Counted from the first letter of the stretch, positions 46,985-59,967 are shown. The stretch is 64,000 nucleotides of DNA from Rhabdophis nuchalis (GCA_039707465.1 CM077644.1:81204875-81268874), one strand, 5' to 3'. Notes: generated by a model not told the origin, from the sequence alone. Program-made: numbers and translations.

Positions 46985-47930
46985 TTTATGTATTCTGATC
47001 AAATGCAAACTGCCTTAGCCACAAAGGAGCAATCAGATTTGAGCATCTCAACAGGTAATTTTGTGACAGAAGATTTTACAATACAGAATGAAATGAGGAT
47101 GACTGTGCATGTAGACCTCTTTAGAATACAGTGGCACAAAAGCCTAAAAACCTGGAAGCTCGGGGCTGTCCAGCTGACACAAAGACTGCTCCACAGTGTC
47201 ACCTAGTGGTCCTAAAGGGAAAGCCACGTTCAGAAATATTTTTGCTGTGCTGGATGACACGTTAATACATATGCTTGCAAGCACAAATGTGACAAGACTA
47301 GGACCCAGGGACTGTTGGCTTTGCAAATAAACAAGCTAAACATAAAAAACATTTTTGTTTCCTCCAGGTTTTATGTGCTGTGGAGACAGATACAGATATA
47401 AATGTTTGGATTCAGAAATCAAACAATTCATATCACTGTTTTATAAGCAAGACAAACTGCAGGCTAGCAGTTAAACTCATGAGCTGTAGCAAAGGCTTAC
47501 GTATCTCAGAATCCAGAGGTTAATACAATGCAAATTATTAACATGCTTTCATAGTCAACCTTGAAAAATATGCTAAGCTGGGAATTCTGTCCCATCATCC
47601 ACTCGGCGGACAGTTTACATGCTCCGTTGATAGGTTACACTGCAATGAAAAGTATAATGAACACCATGAAACCCTCAAGATGAAAGCTTACTGTAACATC
47701 AATATATGTTGTGAATCATAAAACACTTGGCCAGATGTGCAGCATTTTATACTGAGAATGATTCAAAACAGAACATTCAGTACAGTGAACGTTATTATCT
47801 CTCCATATGACCAAAGCCTTCAAAACAGTAGATGTAAGCCAACAAGGCCACAAATCAGTGCGAAAAGATATTCCCCATCACTTCATGAGCTAAATAATGG
47901 CTTAGAGGTGAAATGTAATAATATGGATTA

Positions 47931-48265
47931 AAGGTAAAGGTTCCCCTCGCACATATGTGCTAGTCATTCATGACTCTTGGGGGCAGTGCTCATCTCTGTT
48001 TCAAAGCCGAAGAGCCAGCGCTGTCTGAAGACATCTCTGTGGTCATGTGGCTGGCATAACTAAACGTCAAAGGTGCACAGAACCAAAGGTGGTCCCTATT
48101 TTTCCACTTGCATTTTTCATACTTTCGAACTGCTAGGTTGGGAGAAGCTGGGACAAGTAATAGGTGCGCACTCCATTACATGCTAGGGATTCAAACCGCC
48201 AAACTGCAAACCTTTCTGATTGACAAACTCAGCATCTTAGCCACTGAACCACCACGTCTCTTAAT
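47931..48265 (-). repeat. tRNA-derived SINE with 13-bp target duplication
   Basis: The 13-mer ATAATATGGATTA is repeated at 47918-47930 and 48266-48278. The body is collinear with the SINE at 32419-32774, with a short internal deletion near 48085. The tRNA-like head (minus strand) is at the right end. Confidence 0.9.
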
Positions 48266-49856
48266 ATAATATGGATTACATCAGACCTAAGTCAACAATG
48301 TGACAGTGTCAATGACACTACCAGAAGTTATCTGTGGACTCCTTGAATTAATATAGTTACCTCTGATAACCAGAAAGGTAGAAAGATTTTCTACCCTTGT
48401 TAAATGGAATATGAATGTAAGATCTTCTGTGTTATGCCATAGGACTGTTTGGCTGAAAACGACAATGGATGCCAGTCTCTAACCTTTATTCCATCCTTTT
48501 CTTCCCCCTACACTTTATTCTTAAGATTATACCCAGTACATTTAAAGAAGCAAACTCAGATGTTTAAAAATGTGTGTCATAATCAAATATTTCTGCTGTT
48601 TTGCTGTAGCAGACTAATCTAACTACTACTCTAGAAACTATGTTTTGTGGAGAGGAAAAGAAACTCTTTTTTAAAAAAAATATGGATTTTTTTTTATGAT
48701 TGCAAGTTCATCCTTCTCATATTCTCCCTTTCTCTGAGCTTCCTTTTGCCTGTTGAGCATCACTGAGCAGAAGAAACACAATTAAGACACCCCTACATGC
48801 GATGCAGAAAGCTGAACGTGAACTCTGATCTTTCCTATTTCACCATAATGAGCAAATTCTGCAGAGGAGAGCAAGGGAGCAGCCATGAATTCATTGACAG
48901 CTTGCGGGTCGGGGAGAAACATCTGAGATGCCAAAATAATGGTGAGGAAGAAACATCAGTGGAAAACAAAGTGAGGGGTATATAGGGAGTGATGGCAAAT
49001 CTCTAGAGTATGGGTGAGAAAGCTGATCTTATATTTCACAGAGGGAAAACAAGGAGAGTCCCATCAAAATAAGAGCGTTTTCTACATACATTTTAAACAG
49101 AGAAGGTCTGACCAAAAGGTGACAAGGATGGATTGAAACTGACTGGACCAGCACTTAAATCTGATTTTGACATTAGCTATGAGAAACTGTTCTCCAGGCT
49201 AGTCAGGGCACTTAGTTGACATTGTTCTGCCTTCAAACACCTGCTCCCTTCTCATCTCAGCTGTCTACAACAGCCTTCATTGGCCACCTAATGGTAGAGT
49301 CCGCTACTGATCAGATTTGGTGCAGCAAAACAGTATGTGAATGCAATACACCAGTGAAATGGGGCTAACAGAGCATCAGAGCCAGTGTCCTACAAGCATC
49401 TCCATCAAGAGGTTTCATTACTAGAAGAAATGCACCAGAAAAAAAAGGCTCGTTTCCTTATTAAAGAGGAAAATAAAGACCTTATTAAAGTCCTTTTCTC
49501 TTTTCTGTTTATATATCGACTCTCTTCCACAACAAACTGCATCATGCACCCACGTTTCTGGCTGAATGTTGAACGTGACAGGTAGGTAGTTAAAAAGATG
49601 CAATGTTCCATGCTATAGTTCTCCCCAAGAGAATTTCTCAATGATTGCTACTGTTTAAAAATAAAGACTAACTCTGAGTGAAGAAAGATACTAATTGCAG
49701 GCCAGTTTATATTTGCTTGAGTACATTCATATTTTTCATAACTTGCTTGCGTATGAAAAATGCAATAGACTCAGTTATTCAGAACATCAAGTCATTGCAA
49801 CAGGATTCACTTTTTGGGTTGGTATCTATCAGCTAACAATGGTGTGGAAGCCTGCC

Positions 49857-50083
49857 AGAAAGAGAGAAAGAAAAAAAAAAGGAGGGAGGGAGGGAGGGAG
49901 GAAAGAAGAGGGAGGGAGGGAGGGACGAGAGAAAGGAAGAAGGAAGGAAGGAAGGAAGGAAGGAAGGAAGGAAGGAAAGAAAAAGAAAGGAAGGAGGAAG
50001 GAAGGAAGGAAGGAAGGAAGGAAGGAAAAAGAAAGGAAAAAGAAAGGAAAAAGAAAGGAAAGAAAAAAGAGAGAAAGAAAAGA
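49857..50083. repeat. long polypurine tract ((GGGA)n / (GGAA)n)
   Basis: 227 bases of purine on the plus strand with one pyrimidine (C at 49926). It is built from AGGG and AAGG units with A-rich interruptions. Lys/Arg/Glu-rich and Phe/Ser/Leu-rich open frames across it are artefacts. Confidence 0.95.
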
Positions 50084-50595
50084 TCCAAATCTCTGCAATG
50101 CATCTCCATTAACAGGTTCACTCAAGTGTAAGAAATTAATGAGGACTAGAAATAGAACAAGGGGAGCAGCAAGAGGAAAAAGCTATTTTAATTGCCTGAT
50201 CCAGTGCCAGCATATGACCCTTTACATTCACTGGGGAATTTTGTTTCATTTGCTGATTCTAGATAGTTGTTATGGTAGACTTTCATAGTTTGAAATGCAT
50301 AGCATTTGACAAAGCCAACTGGTTGGATTCAAGCAAAGCAAACACATTGTTTTACTGGTAATTAATATAATTGGCTATTAGAGGAAAACACTGCCTCAGT
50401 TAATTGGTCTCTATAGAAGGAATATCAGGTCTTCCAGGGAAAACAGGCTGCTCAGAAATGCTGAGTTATTAATTCAAATGGATTTTTTTAAAGAATCAAA
50501 ATGTAAAATCCATCCTAGCACAGGGTCCTCATGTTGTTGCTGAGGTCAAATTAAACTTGTCCCTTTCCCAGAAATGAAGTATATTTGAAATACGT

Positions 50596-50644
50596 GGAGA
50601 GAGAGAGACAGAGAGAGACAGAGAGAGAGAGAGATACAGAGAGG
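50596..50644. repeat. (GA)n simple repeat
   Basis: About 49 bases of GA iterations with interspersed CA and TA dinucleotides. Confidence 0.9.
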
Positions 50645-50879
50645 TATTCGCAGAGAGAATACCTTCACCAAGGTATTTTCAAATTCATTCAGTTACTAGT
50701 AGCTGTAGCATCATTACTAATTGTTGGCAACCTTGAAAGACAGAGCTGTGGTTTATTATACAACATTTAAAAAATAAACAGTCAAGAAGGCAGAATATTT
50801 ACTCAGACCAGTAATCTCTACACACGTTTCAGATTAGTTGGTGGGGAAAAGATTTTGAAATTTGGCAATTGGTTAAACT

Positions 50880-51179
50880 CAGTGGTGGGTTCCTCTCCGT
50901 TTTAACAACCAGTTTGATGATCACATGATTTGTGTGTGCACGTGCACTTGCACAGTTTGAAGAAATCTTCACTTCCGGGTTCTTCGGAGGAGTAACACAG
51001 CTGATTCGCGCGACAATCTGCTCTGCTACACGAATCAGCTGAAAAGATAAAGATAGGAAAATAGCGCAAGTGGGCGGGTGGGCCCATCTGATTGTTGGGG
51101 TGAACCGTTTCACTCCCAGCTGATCGTTGGAGCTCCCTGTTTGCCCAAACTGGTCCGAACCAGTAGTATCCCACCCCTG
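50880..51179. mobile_element. hAT-type MITE (CAGTGGTGGG ends)
   Basis: It starts CAGTGGTGGGTTCC and ends AGTATCCCACCCCTG. Flanks GTTAAACT (50872-50879) and GTTAAATT (51180-51187) match at 7 of 8 bases. It is 300 bp and noncoding. Confidence 0.88.
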
Positions 51180-51849
51180 GTTAAATTGTATCTTGACAAC
51201 TATGCATGAGCAATTTCATCAACTCCTAGTGGCTCTTCCAGAGTGTTTTATTTTTTGTCTATTTGTTAAATTGTTGTGCCACCCATCTCATTGATGTAGT
51301 GTCTTGCAATAAGAAAAAAAGTTAAAAAAAATAGTCCTACAAGACAATTAAAATTAGAAGAATTAAATAGAAAAGCTAAAAACCAAGTGTTGTCCCTTTC
51401 AGATTTAAAAACATCAATAACATGTGAATGTATTATCCGAATGCATGAACTCTATAACTGAGAAATTCTTAATTTAATTACTTTCAAATTTAAAATGCAT
51501 TTGGCGACTCATCTATGGGCTTTGGGGGGAAAGGACAATCAGCTTTGATGTTAATCATCTGTAATATCTGCCAGTTCTGTGACTTACTGCACAAATGTAG
51601 TTCAAAGTTGATTTGATTCACAACGATTTTGTTACTACTACAACATTATGGAGAGTTTCTAAAGACTACTACTCTTTTTCATCACAAATAGCACTTCATA
51701 GTCCAGTATATTTATTATTGCATAGGACTGAGTGCATCTTTGTCCACTCCCAATTAGAACTACTGTATGGACTCTATTTACTTATATTTTTTCTCTCCAG
51801 TTGGAATCCAAGAGCAGAGTGTTGGACCTGAGGAAGTGGATAGGATCCT

Positions 51850-52885
51850 TTGGGTTGTTACTGTAACTACTTGTTTGTTATATCCTTGCCCCACCTGGTT
51901 GCTAAAGGTCTCCAGAAGGGTGACTTACAGGTGAGTCTAAGCAGTAATTAAAACATCACTGCAGGAGGGGATATTCCCAGGACCATTTTAGGAATCCTTA
52001 TTCTGTCCCCTCCGTAAGAAACCTTCACTAGATCCCATCTGTCTAGACAATTTCCATCCCGTTTCAGGGGATGTGGAAGAAAAATGATTGTGCTACAGTT
52101 TCAGAGGGTCCTGGATAAAACAGATTATCTAGCCTCCCTCGGTCAGGTTTCAGACCTGGTTATGGGACAGAGATGGCATTGGTTGCATTTGTAGATGATG
52201 TGTTTGGTGGGAAGAGGATTGGGGTAATGTATTCATCAGTAGTAGGATTCAAGTTTTTTTACTAACGGTTCTGTGGACGTGGCTTGGTGGGCGTGGTATG
52301 GCTTGGTGGGCATGGCATGGCATGGCTTGGTGGGTATGGCAGGGGAAGGATACTTTAAAATCCCCATTCCCTCCCCACTCCAGGGGAAGGTTACTGTAAA
52401 ATCCCGATTTCCTCCCAATCAGCTGGGGCTTGGGAGGCAGAGAATAGATGGGAGTGGGGTCAGTCAGAGGTGGCATTTACCGGTTCTCTGAACTACTCAA
52501 AAGTTTCACTACCAGTTCTCCAGAACTGGCCAGAACCTGCTGAATACCACCTCTGGTATTCATCCTTGCTCTTTTTGACTTCTCAGCAGCTTTAAAGCCC
52601 TTTATGGCATGAGTTGAGGATATCTGAAGAACCATCTCACTCCAATGGGATTAACCTTCCACACTCATGCCAGCAGAAAGGGCCTATTTCAAATCCCATA
52701 GGCAAAGAATTTCAGCTGGTGGGATTTAGGAGAACAGCCTTTTCTGATGTGACTGAATTGTTTAATTAAATTGTTTAATTGTTTTCTTTTTAAAAACTTG
52801 TAATTTTATTACAAGTAAATACCCTGAGTCACTGTAACAGTGAGATGGGCAGCATAGAAATTTAATCAATTAAAAAATAAATGTA
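51850..52885 (+). mobile_element. old L2-type LINE, split by a MITE
   Basis: Degraded reverse-transcriptase codons can be followed with stops and shifts (for example KKPSLDP-, TDYLASLGQ- and VLQFQRVLDKT-like stretches around 52020-52190). They resume after the MITE at 52564 (ALFDFSAA-like) and jump to the C-terminus. The 3' tail near 52810-52885 has AGTGAGATGGGCAGCATAGA. It is clearly older than the copies at 4248 and 53452. Confidence 0.65.
52237..52555. mobile_element. hAT-type MITE (GGTGGTATTC family), inserted in an old LINE
   Basis: A perfect duplication, GTATTCAT, lies at 52229-52236 and 52556-52563. The left end is CAGTAGTAGGATTCAAG and the right end ATACCACCTCTG. The interior has repeated GGCTTGGTGGGCGTGG blocks. 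At 319 bp it is the best full-length reference for this family in the window. Confidence 0.94.
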
Positions 52886-53189
52886 TGAATAATTGTATGG
52901 CATACTAGGCACACATATTCATCTGTATATAAACTTATAGTATAAAGACTTTCCTCCCATAAAAATAGAGAAACAAAGATATTACCTTGAAAAATGGGGA
53001 AAAACAAAAAGGACTATATATTATGATGGATACACTGAAATATATTGTTTGAGTGAAAAACAAAACATGCTTTAATTTGTCTCCCACAAAGAGAATTCTA
53101 CCTTGAAAAAAAAGTATTGCATACAGCATGACAGAGAACACAAATTATCTGAAATGCCACTATTATTATAATATTAAAATCTAATACAA

Positions 53190-53451
53190 ACTAAACTCAA
53201 AGAAAGAAAAGAAAATAGACAGGAGTAAAAATAAAGGAAAAAGAGGAAAACAAAAGAAAATGAAAAATAAGAATATAATAAAGAAAAAGAAATATATAAA
53301 AAGTGACTTGCAACCTTTATTTCAATGAGCATAAACCAGTGTTTGGCAAACCTATCTTATCTGTAAATAAATCCATAAAGCATCATCCTTTCAGTCCTGG
53401 TCTCTCTCACAAAGTTCATAAACTGTTGCTAGAAGTAACAATACATATTAT
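53190..53451 (-). repeat. unclassified interspersed repeat, left part (continues at 55151-55560)
   Basis: An A/G-rich run (AAAGAAAAGAAAATAGACAG style) is followed by TGTAAATAAATCCATAAAGC. The remainder, after the inserted LINE, has TCTTATTTTATCCTTGATCA and TTGGATTTCTCTTTCTTTG. The blocks correspond to those at 34610-35285. Confidence 0.45.
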
Positions 53452-55142
53452 TTTATTGGACCCGTGTCCCTCCTGGCTTGTACTGGCATCCTGGGAGGTT
53501 ACACGAGGCTGGCTCCAGGAGGTGGTCAACGCTTCCCTGAGTGAAGGGTTCTTGCCGGCCTCCCTTAAAGAGGCGGTGGTGAGACCCCTCCTCAAGAAGC
53601 CCTCTCTGGACCCAGCATTATTGGTGAATTACCATCCAGTCTCCAACCTTCACTTTCTGGCGAAGGTTGTAGAGAGTGTGGTGGCACAACAGTTCCCCCG
53701 TCATCTGGAGGAAATTGATTATCTGGACCCGCGCCAGTCCGGCTTCCGGCCCGGGCACAGCACCGAGACGGCATTGGTCGTGTTGGTGGATGATCTCTGG
53801 AGGGCCAGAGATGGGGGTTGTTCCTCCATCCTGGTCCTATTAGACCTCTCAGCGGCTTTTGATACCATCGACCATAGTATCCTATTGCATCGGCTGGAGG
53901 TGTTGGGGGTGAGGGGCACCGTGTTGCGGTGGTTCTCCTCCTACCTCTCCGGTCGATCGCAATATGTGTTGACAGGAGGGCAGAGGTCGACCTCTAGGCC
54001 CCTCACTTGTGGGGTGCCTCAGGGGTCGGTCCTCTCGCCACTCCTGTTCAACACATATATGAAGCCGCTGGGTGAGATCATCCGTGGTTTTGGGGTAGAG
54101 TACCACCTCTACGCTGATGATACACAGCTGTATATATCTACCCCAAACCACCCCAACGATGCCGTAGAGGTGATGTGCCAGTGCCTGGAAGCCGTGCGGG
54201 CCTGGATGGGAAGTAACAGACTCAGACTCAACCCGTCCAAGACCGAGTGGCTGTGGTTCCCGGCATCCCGGTACAACCAGTTGACTCCATCACTGGCCAT
54301 AGGGGATGAACATCTAACCCCTGTGGATGGGGCATGCCACTTGGGCGTCCTCCTTGATACACGGCTGTCCATGGAAGATCAAGTGACAGCCGTGGCCAGG
54401 AGGGCGTTTTACCAGGTTCGCCTGGTCCGCCAGTTGCGTCCCCTATTGGATCGGGGTGCCCTTTGCACAGTCACTCATGCCCTCGTGACATCCCGACTGG
54501 ACTACTGCAATTCTCTCTACATGGGGCTCCCCTTGAGGTGCACCCGAAGGCTTCAGCTTGTCCAGAATGCAGCCGCGCTGGCAGTTATGGGAACCTCCAG
54601 GTTTTCCCATGTAACACCACTCCTGCGCGAGCTGCATTGGCTGCCTGTCGTCTTTCGGGTGTGCTTCAAGGTGTTGGTTATCATTTTCAAAGCGCTCCAT
54701 GACACGGGACCTAGCTATCTGCGGAATCGCATTCTGCCCCATACATCCCTGCAGCCGATTCACTCCCACAGAGAGGGACTTCTCCGGGTGCCGTCCACTA
54801 GGCTATGCCCAGTGGACGCCCTTCTCTGTGGTGGGCCCGACCCTCTGGAACGACCTTCCCCCCGAAATCAGAACAACCACGGACCTTCGCTCTTTCCGAC
54901 AGAAACTAAAAACACACTTCTTCTGCTTGGCCGACCTAGGGTAATTTAAATTGTTTTAAATTGTTTTAAGGGTTTTTAGGGATCGTTTTAGTTTTATAGG
55001 GGTTTTTAGCGCAGGGCCAGTTTAATTTGTTTTTAACTTTGTATTCCGTTTATGGTTTTAATTGTATTTTTAATTCCCTGTGCCCCGCCTCGAGTCCCTT
55101 CGGGGAGAGAGAGCGGGTTATAACTTAAAATTATTATTATTA
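53452..55142 (+). mobile_element. L2/CR1-group LINE with largely open reverse transcriptase
   Basis: The copy is 5'-truncated and begins in the reverse-transcriptase region ([15 protein letters not shown]). The frame stays open to 54949, with [35 protein letters not shown], a GVPQGSVLSPLLFN motif and the catalytic YADD at 54110-54121. Near 54800 a frameshift breaks the extreme C-terminus, which continues in another frame (WNDLPPEIRTTTDLRSFRQK, 54699-54944). The 3' end has a CGCCTCGAGTCCCTTCGGGG variant tail and (TTA)n. It lacks the endonuclease, so it cannot move by itself. It is inserted in the unclassified repeat at 53190-55560. Confidence 0.88.
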
Positions 55143-55236
55143 TTATCCACAATCAAATATACCAACTTTATATTCCTTCATTTTATTTCTAAGAGTTGCT
55201 CGAAATAACAACATATCTTATTTTATCCTTGATCAA

Positions 55237-55238
<2 letters not shown>

Positions 55239-55322
<84 letters not shown>

Positions 55323-55380
55323 AACCGCTCCCTCTCCCCATGGGGACTCGGGGCGGTGCACAGGTAGAATAAAAACAATT
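55239..55380 (-). repeat. (AAT)n tract and antisense L2-type LINE tail
   Basis: About 26 AAT units (55239-55316) are followed by CTTATAAACCGCTCCCTCTC and GGGACTCGGGGCGGTGCACA. This is the reverse complement of the tail variant ending the LINE at 55142. The microsatellite is probably the LINE's expanded (TTA)n tail. Confidence 0.85.
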
Positions 55381-56654
55381 TAAAAAAAATATTTTTTATT
55401 GATTCCTTTTATTTCTAATAGTCTTAATTTTTAGTTTATTCAAATATTGTTGTAAGATTGGATTTCTCTTTCTTTGTCCCATTGCATAATCTTAACAAGC
55501 ACCTTTTGTAAATTGAATACCAATTTCTATTATAGATGAAGTTAAACGTTCTTTTCTATATCATTACCTTCACCTATGAGGTATAAATCGATATCATCTC
55601 TATTTTATCAGATTTTTGTTCTGCATCTTACTTTTCTTCAATAATATATTTTAAACATAGCCTATCCATGAAGCATACATCATTACTCACATTGTTGATA
55701 TTATGGGTACTATTTTCTGATGCCATTCTTCAAACGTCGCTTTTAGCATTTTTATTGTCACATTTTGCACACAGCTGCATATCTTTCTTCTACCTAAAAT
55801 CTTTACTCTCCCTTAATGTCCAGTTTTTCAAATCATAAAATTCTTTATCTACGTCTTGTAAATATCTAAATGGAATTGATTTCCCATGACAAGCTGTTTG
55901 TACTTTGTAATTAATTCCATAATCTTATTCTAAAAGTTTCATTATTTCAATTTTATTTAGACCTTTAGTCTATATATTGTTTTATTGTAACAAAATATTT
56001 CCCTTTGTATTTCAGATTCTTTAAAATGTTACACTTATACAGCAGTTGGCTCTGCTTTTTGGAGCTGTCTTCAGTTGACCATATTTCCACATATGTAATA
56101 TCACTATTTTAAGTGAAAAAGGTAAGATAATTTTCTGAGCATTTTATGTCTGCTAAGATGATTTGAAGATCCATAAATATCAAAAATGAAAATCAAATCA
56201 CATATTAATGCTGGTTAAACAAAGGTATGTCATGCATGCTTCATTTTAACAATGGCATGGTTCTGCAAGGAAAATGATTTTTACAAAATTCTTTAATGCA
56301 CATATAACAGCATACAGGAACTATTTTTTCCATTACATCTGTACTCATCATAGCACAAAATATGGATTAGAGCTCTCACTATGAAGTGAAAATGAACCTT
56401 GAACCATTATTAGAATTTTCATAGATCAAATCTGATCACATCATTTGAGTTAATGACAAGTCAGCCTTAAATCTCAAACTGTGTGTAAGCATAAAAATAA
56501 ACATTATCACTTTGTAGTCACTCAAACCAATGTCCTGTTAATCAAAACTCTGGATGAGCAAGCAAAACAAAATCTCATTGCAGATTTTCTTGAAATTCAG
56601 TACCATTTGGTATTTGGTGGGTATGTTTGCATGTGTTATTATACTGTGGGTGTT

Positions 56655-56730
56655 AAATGTTAATAAGAGTCATTCGACAGTGAGATAGGCAGCATATAAA
56701 TTTAGTAAGTAAATAAATAAAATATGTCCC
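56655..56730 (+). repeat. old LINE 3' tail fragment
   Basis: CAGTGAGATAGGCAGCATAT, then AAATTTAGTAAGTAAATAAA, matches the tail of the old LINE at 52810-52885. Confidence 0.6.
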
Positions 56731-57714
56731 CTTGGGGCCGTTAGCTGCCCCAAGGTACATGTTTTTAGCATGACTAACAGGAATTCTGCTCAATGCTACC
56801 ATAGTATAAAATCCGAATATAACATCTATAATAAGGCAATGGAAATCAATTCCCTAAACATGAGATGAAACAGTATTAAACACTCGCTTTTGTTCTCAAA
56901 TATTAATATGTGCTGCTTTGGCAACTGTATGTTGGCAAGTTTTCAGAATAAATGCTGCCAGACAGATGGTTAAATGATACAAGGCTTAATACTGGGCCTA
57001 TTTACTTGGAAGCAAATCCATCAGATTTGGTGAGACTTGTGCTGCAAGACAGTGTGTTCTGGAGTATGTCGAATAGCAGCAGATTGAAAACAGGACATTT
57101 TATCAGCAGAATAATCTCCTTCTAGGTGGGCACTAATATCACTGCATGTAATAACAAAGGTTTCCTTAAATCCCTACTCCAGTTTCTCTGTTATTTTACA
57201 AACATATCAAAAAGAATTTAGACAAAAATAAAGAAACAGAAGTGTGCAGCTTGAAGGCAAATACCTGCTGAAACTCTGATACTCAAGAAATCCACTGCTA
57301 TTTTTTTCTACTTAAATTGGCTGGATTGAGATGCTACATTAACACTACCCCTGATTTAATCAAGCTTTATTGACTATATCATAGATGACTGGATTCATAC
57401 AACTTACTAAAACCATAAACCAGGGTTTACAAACCCACTGTAAGAGTCATACATTACCTTAAGCCCAAATCAAGGAAACCAGTGTGGTTTAGAACAATGT
57501 ATGACTTATGCCATTATAACCACAATTGTCCTGGCAACAATGGCAAAATGTGCCTTTTGTATTTGTATCCCAATATCACAGGCAATTACATAAGGAATTT
57601 AGTTTGCATTGTGGTGTCATGTTTCTGTAATTCCCCTCCCCCAGATATTTATAATGCTGAAAAAGAAAAAAATATATTTCTAAACAAATAGCATACCATT
57701 TTCTGAGATGAAAG

Positions 57715-57979
57715 CAGGGGTGAAATCCAGCAGGTTCTGACAGGTTCTGGAGAATGGGTAGCAGAAATTTTGAGTAGTTTGGAGAACTGGTACGGAAATT
57801 TTGAGGAATTTGGAGAATCGGCAATGGTACCTCTGGTTGGCCCCAGAGTGTGGTGGGAATGGAGATTTTGCAGTATCCTTCCCCTGCCATGCCCACCAGG
57901 CCACACCCACCAAGCTACCTCACGCCCACCAAGCCACACCCACAGAACCAGTAGTAAAAATAATTGAATTTCACCACTG
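57715..57979. mobile_element. hAT-type MITE (GGTGGTATTC family)
   Basis: A perfect duplication, GATGAAAG, lies at 57707-57714 and 57980-57987. It starts CAGGGGTGAAATCCAGCAGG and ends TTGAATTTCACCACTG. It carries an internal tandem variant of the AATTTTGAG..TTTGGAGAA block and repeated CCACCAAGC blocks. Confidence 0.94.
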
Positions 57980-58594
57980 GATGAAAGCTATAGTCTTAGA
58001 AAGAATAAATTAAAGAGCTTTAACCAGAATAGTTATTAGTGTTGAAAGACCAGTTGCCAAAACATTAAACGTGCAGGGTTCATAACAGCCAATTGGAAAA
58101 TTATAAGAAAACTATGAGAGAAATGCAGACTGCCGAAACAGTCTGGCTTTGATGGATTTGGTAACAGGATAGATTTGGTATTCTGGCATCACTCTTTCTC
58201 TTTGGCTTTTCAGTTTAAATGTAGGGATCGGTCAGAAATCTTTTCTCTTGCACTCTCTCATTCTTTTCCTTGTGAATTTTTTGGGAGAAGATATAGGTGG
58301 TATTTCTGCACAATAACCTAAAGCTTTGTAGAATCTAGAATCTATCATATATAAGTACTTTTCAAGGCAGCTGTATTGATAAATGTCTAGACAATGGGTG
58401 GATTCCTGGGAACCAGGTGACAAAATCCAGTACAAAATGAGAGATTTTCAGTGGCCCACATCTTTTGTTCAAGCAAGTTCTAGTCTGAATCCAAACCCAT
58501 GACAAGGCAGTGGAAAGTATAAAGTGTCACATGATTGAATTATCCTTTCTTTTTCCTATAGCAGCACACTGCATACAGCGGCAATCCGATTATT

Positions 58595-59097
58595 AGGTAG
58601 TCCTTGACTTATTACTGGTTTCCTAGCCACCATTTGAAGTTTGGATGGACTTAATAGGGCAGGGCTGTCAAACTTGCAGCCCACAGCCCAGATGTGTCAC
58701 ATGCTGGCCATGCCCACACCTAGTTTGGCAAAGGGGGAAAAGTCGTGATACGTCATGTGACGATGCCGTGACGAGGTGAGTTTGCCACCCCTGTATTAGG
58801 GGGTGCTTATGACCCAGATTCAAAATTTGCATGATCACCTCCCAGTCATGTGATCATATTTTGGGCACGCGGCAAGTGGGCTCATTTATGGCCATTTGCA
58901 GTGTCCTGCAGTTCATGGGACCACATTTTATGATAGTTTTGCTGAAAATCAGCATTTACTTCTGGTTTGGGAGGGTGGCGCATAATAGAGAACCATAAGT
59001 TTGTTTAATGACTGTAGCATTCATTTAATGACTACTGCAAAAAAGGTCATAAAATTAGGTCAGTCACATAAATGATTCTGCAATTCAAAGATTACCT
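58595..59097. mobile_element. inverted-repeat DNA element split by a MITE
   Basis: The left end AGGTAGTCCTTGACTTATTA pairs with the right end read inward, AGGTAATCTTTGAATTGCAG. Interior motifs (GTTTAATGACTGTAGCATTC) are shared in style with 46764-46984. A hAT-type MITE (58660-58793) is inserted in it. The class is uncertain, with Tc1/mariner-like the first guess. Confidence 0.6.
58660..58793. mobile_element. hAT-type MITE of the GGTGTCAAAC family
   Basis: It starts CAGGGCTGTCAAACTTGCAG and ends GAGTTTGCCACCCCTG. Flanks TAATAGGG (58652-58659) and TATTAGGG (58794-58801) match at 7 of 8 bases. It is nested inside the inverted-repeat element at 58595-59097. Confidence 0.87.
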
Positions 59098-59837
59098 TAT
59101 CTATAGTGATGCAGCTTCCCTTTTAGCTATGCTATCAATCAATCTGGCTATACAAAATTAAGTATAAGACCAGTAACGATCTTTTGAAAAACTTAAGAGG
59201 AGTCACTCTGTATGAGTTTTTGGAGAATGTGAGTCAACTTCAAGCACTTCCTTTGCTTATGCTAAATTTAAAAAGAAGAGCCAAAATACAAAAGGAAAAA
59301 GGCAAGCAATAAAATACATACAAATGTTCAAATCTGTTTGCAGGTGTTTTATTGTTCTACATAAAGACTTCAAGTGACTCTTACTGTGCAGCAGAATTAG
59401 CTGGTTGATTTTGGGAAAGTTCCCATTACATAATATTTGTTTTGCTTTTAAAAGAAATGTGCGGCAGCTGTTATACAGGCCTCATCATTATTATTTTCAG
59501 AATTATAAAGGAATGCTATTAATGAAATAGGCTAGATAAGATTTCATTTGTCTGGAGCAGTCCTGGTGCATAGTGGCAGATGTGTGTGAAGGAATCAAAG
59601 AGGGCAGTTGTTACCCCAGGTGGCACCAATCTAGAATGATTTCCTTGAAAAAAGTTACTAAATGATCATGGTAATCAGAACAACAATGGAAAGATGGATG
59701 GCAAGCATCAAAAGAATATAAGAAGATGCTTGAATAAGTCTGTGTTTCCACCAAGTCTTGAGGCAGCAATGATGAGATGGGAAGTTCCAACCCCAGAGCA
59801 TTCTGGAAAAACAAACAAAGACAATATTAGTTTACAG

Positions 59838-59967
59838 CAGGTGTGTCAAACTCACATTGTCACGGTGGCGTCATGTGACGTATCGGGACTTATTTTCCCC
59901 TTTGTTAAACCGGGCGTGGCCAGCGCATGACACATCCGGTCCATGGGTCGCAAGTTTGATAGCCCTG
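59838..59967. mobile_element. hAT-type MITE of the GGTGTCAAAC family
   Basis: It starts CAGGTGTGTCAAACTCACAT and ends AAGTTTGATAGCCCTG. Flanks GTTTACAG (59830-59837) and GTTTACAC (59968-59975) match at 7 of 8 bases. It is in opposite orientation to the copy at 58660 by its interior. Confidence 0.88.

Noticed and set aside
49695..50288. 197-codon Lys/Arg/Glu-rich frame and its antisense Phe/Ser/Leu frames
   Set aside because: They are caused entirely by the polypurine tract at 49857-50083.
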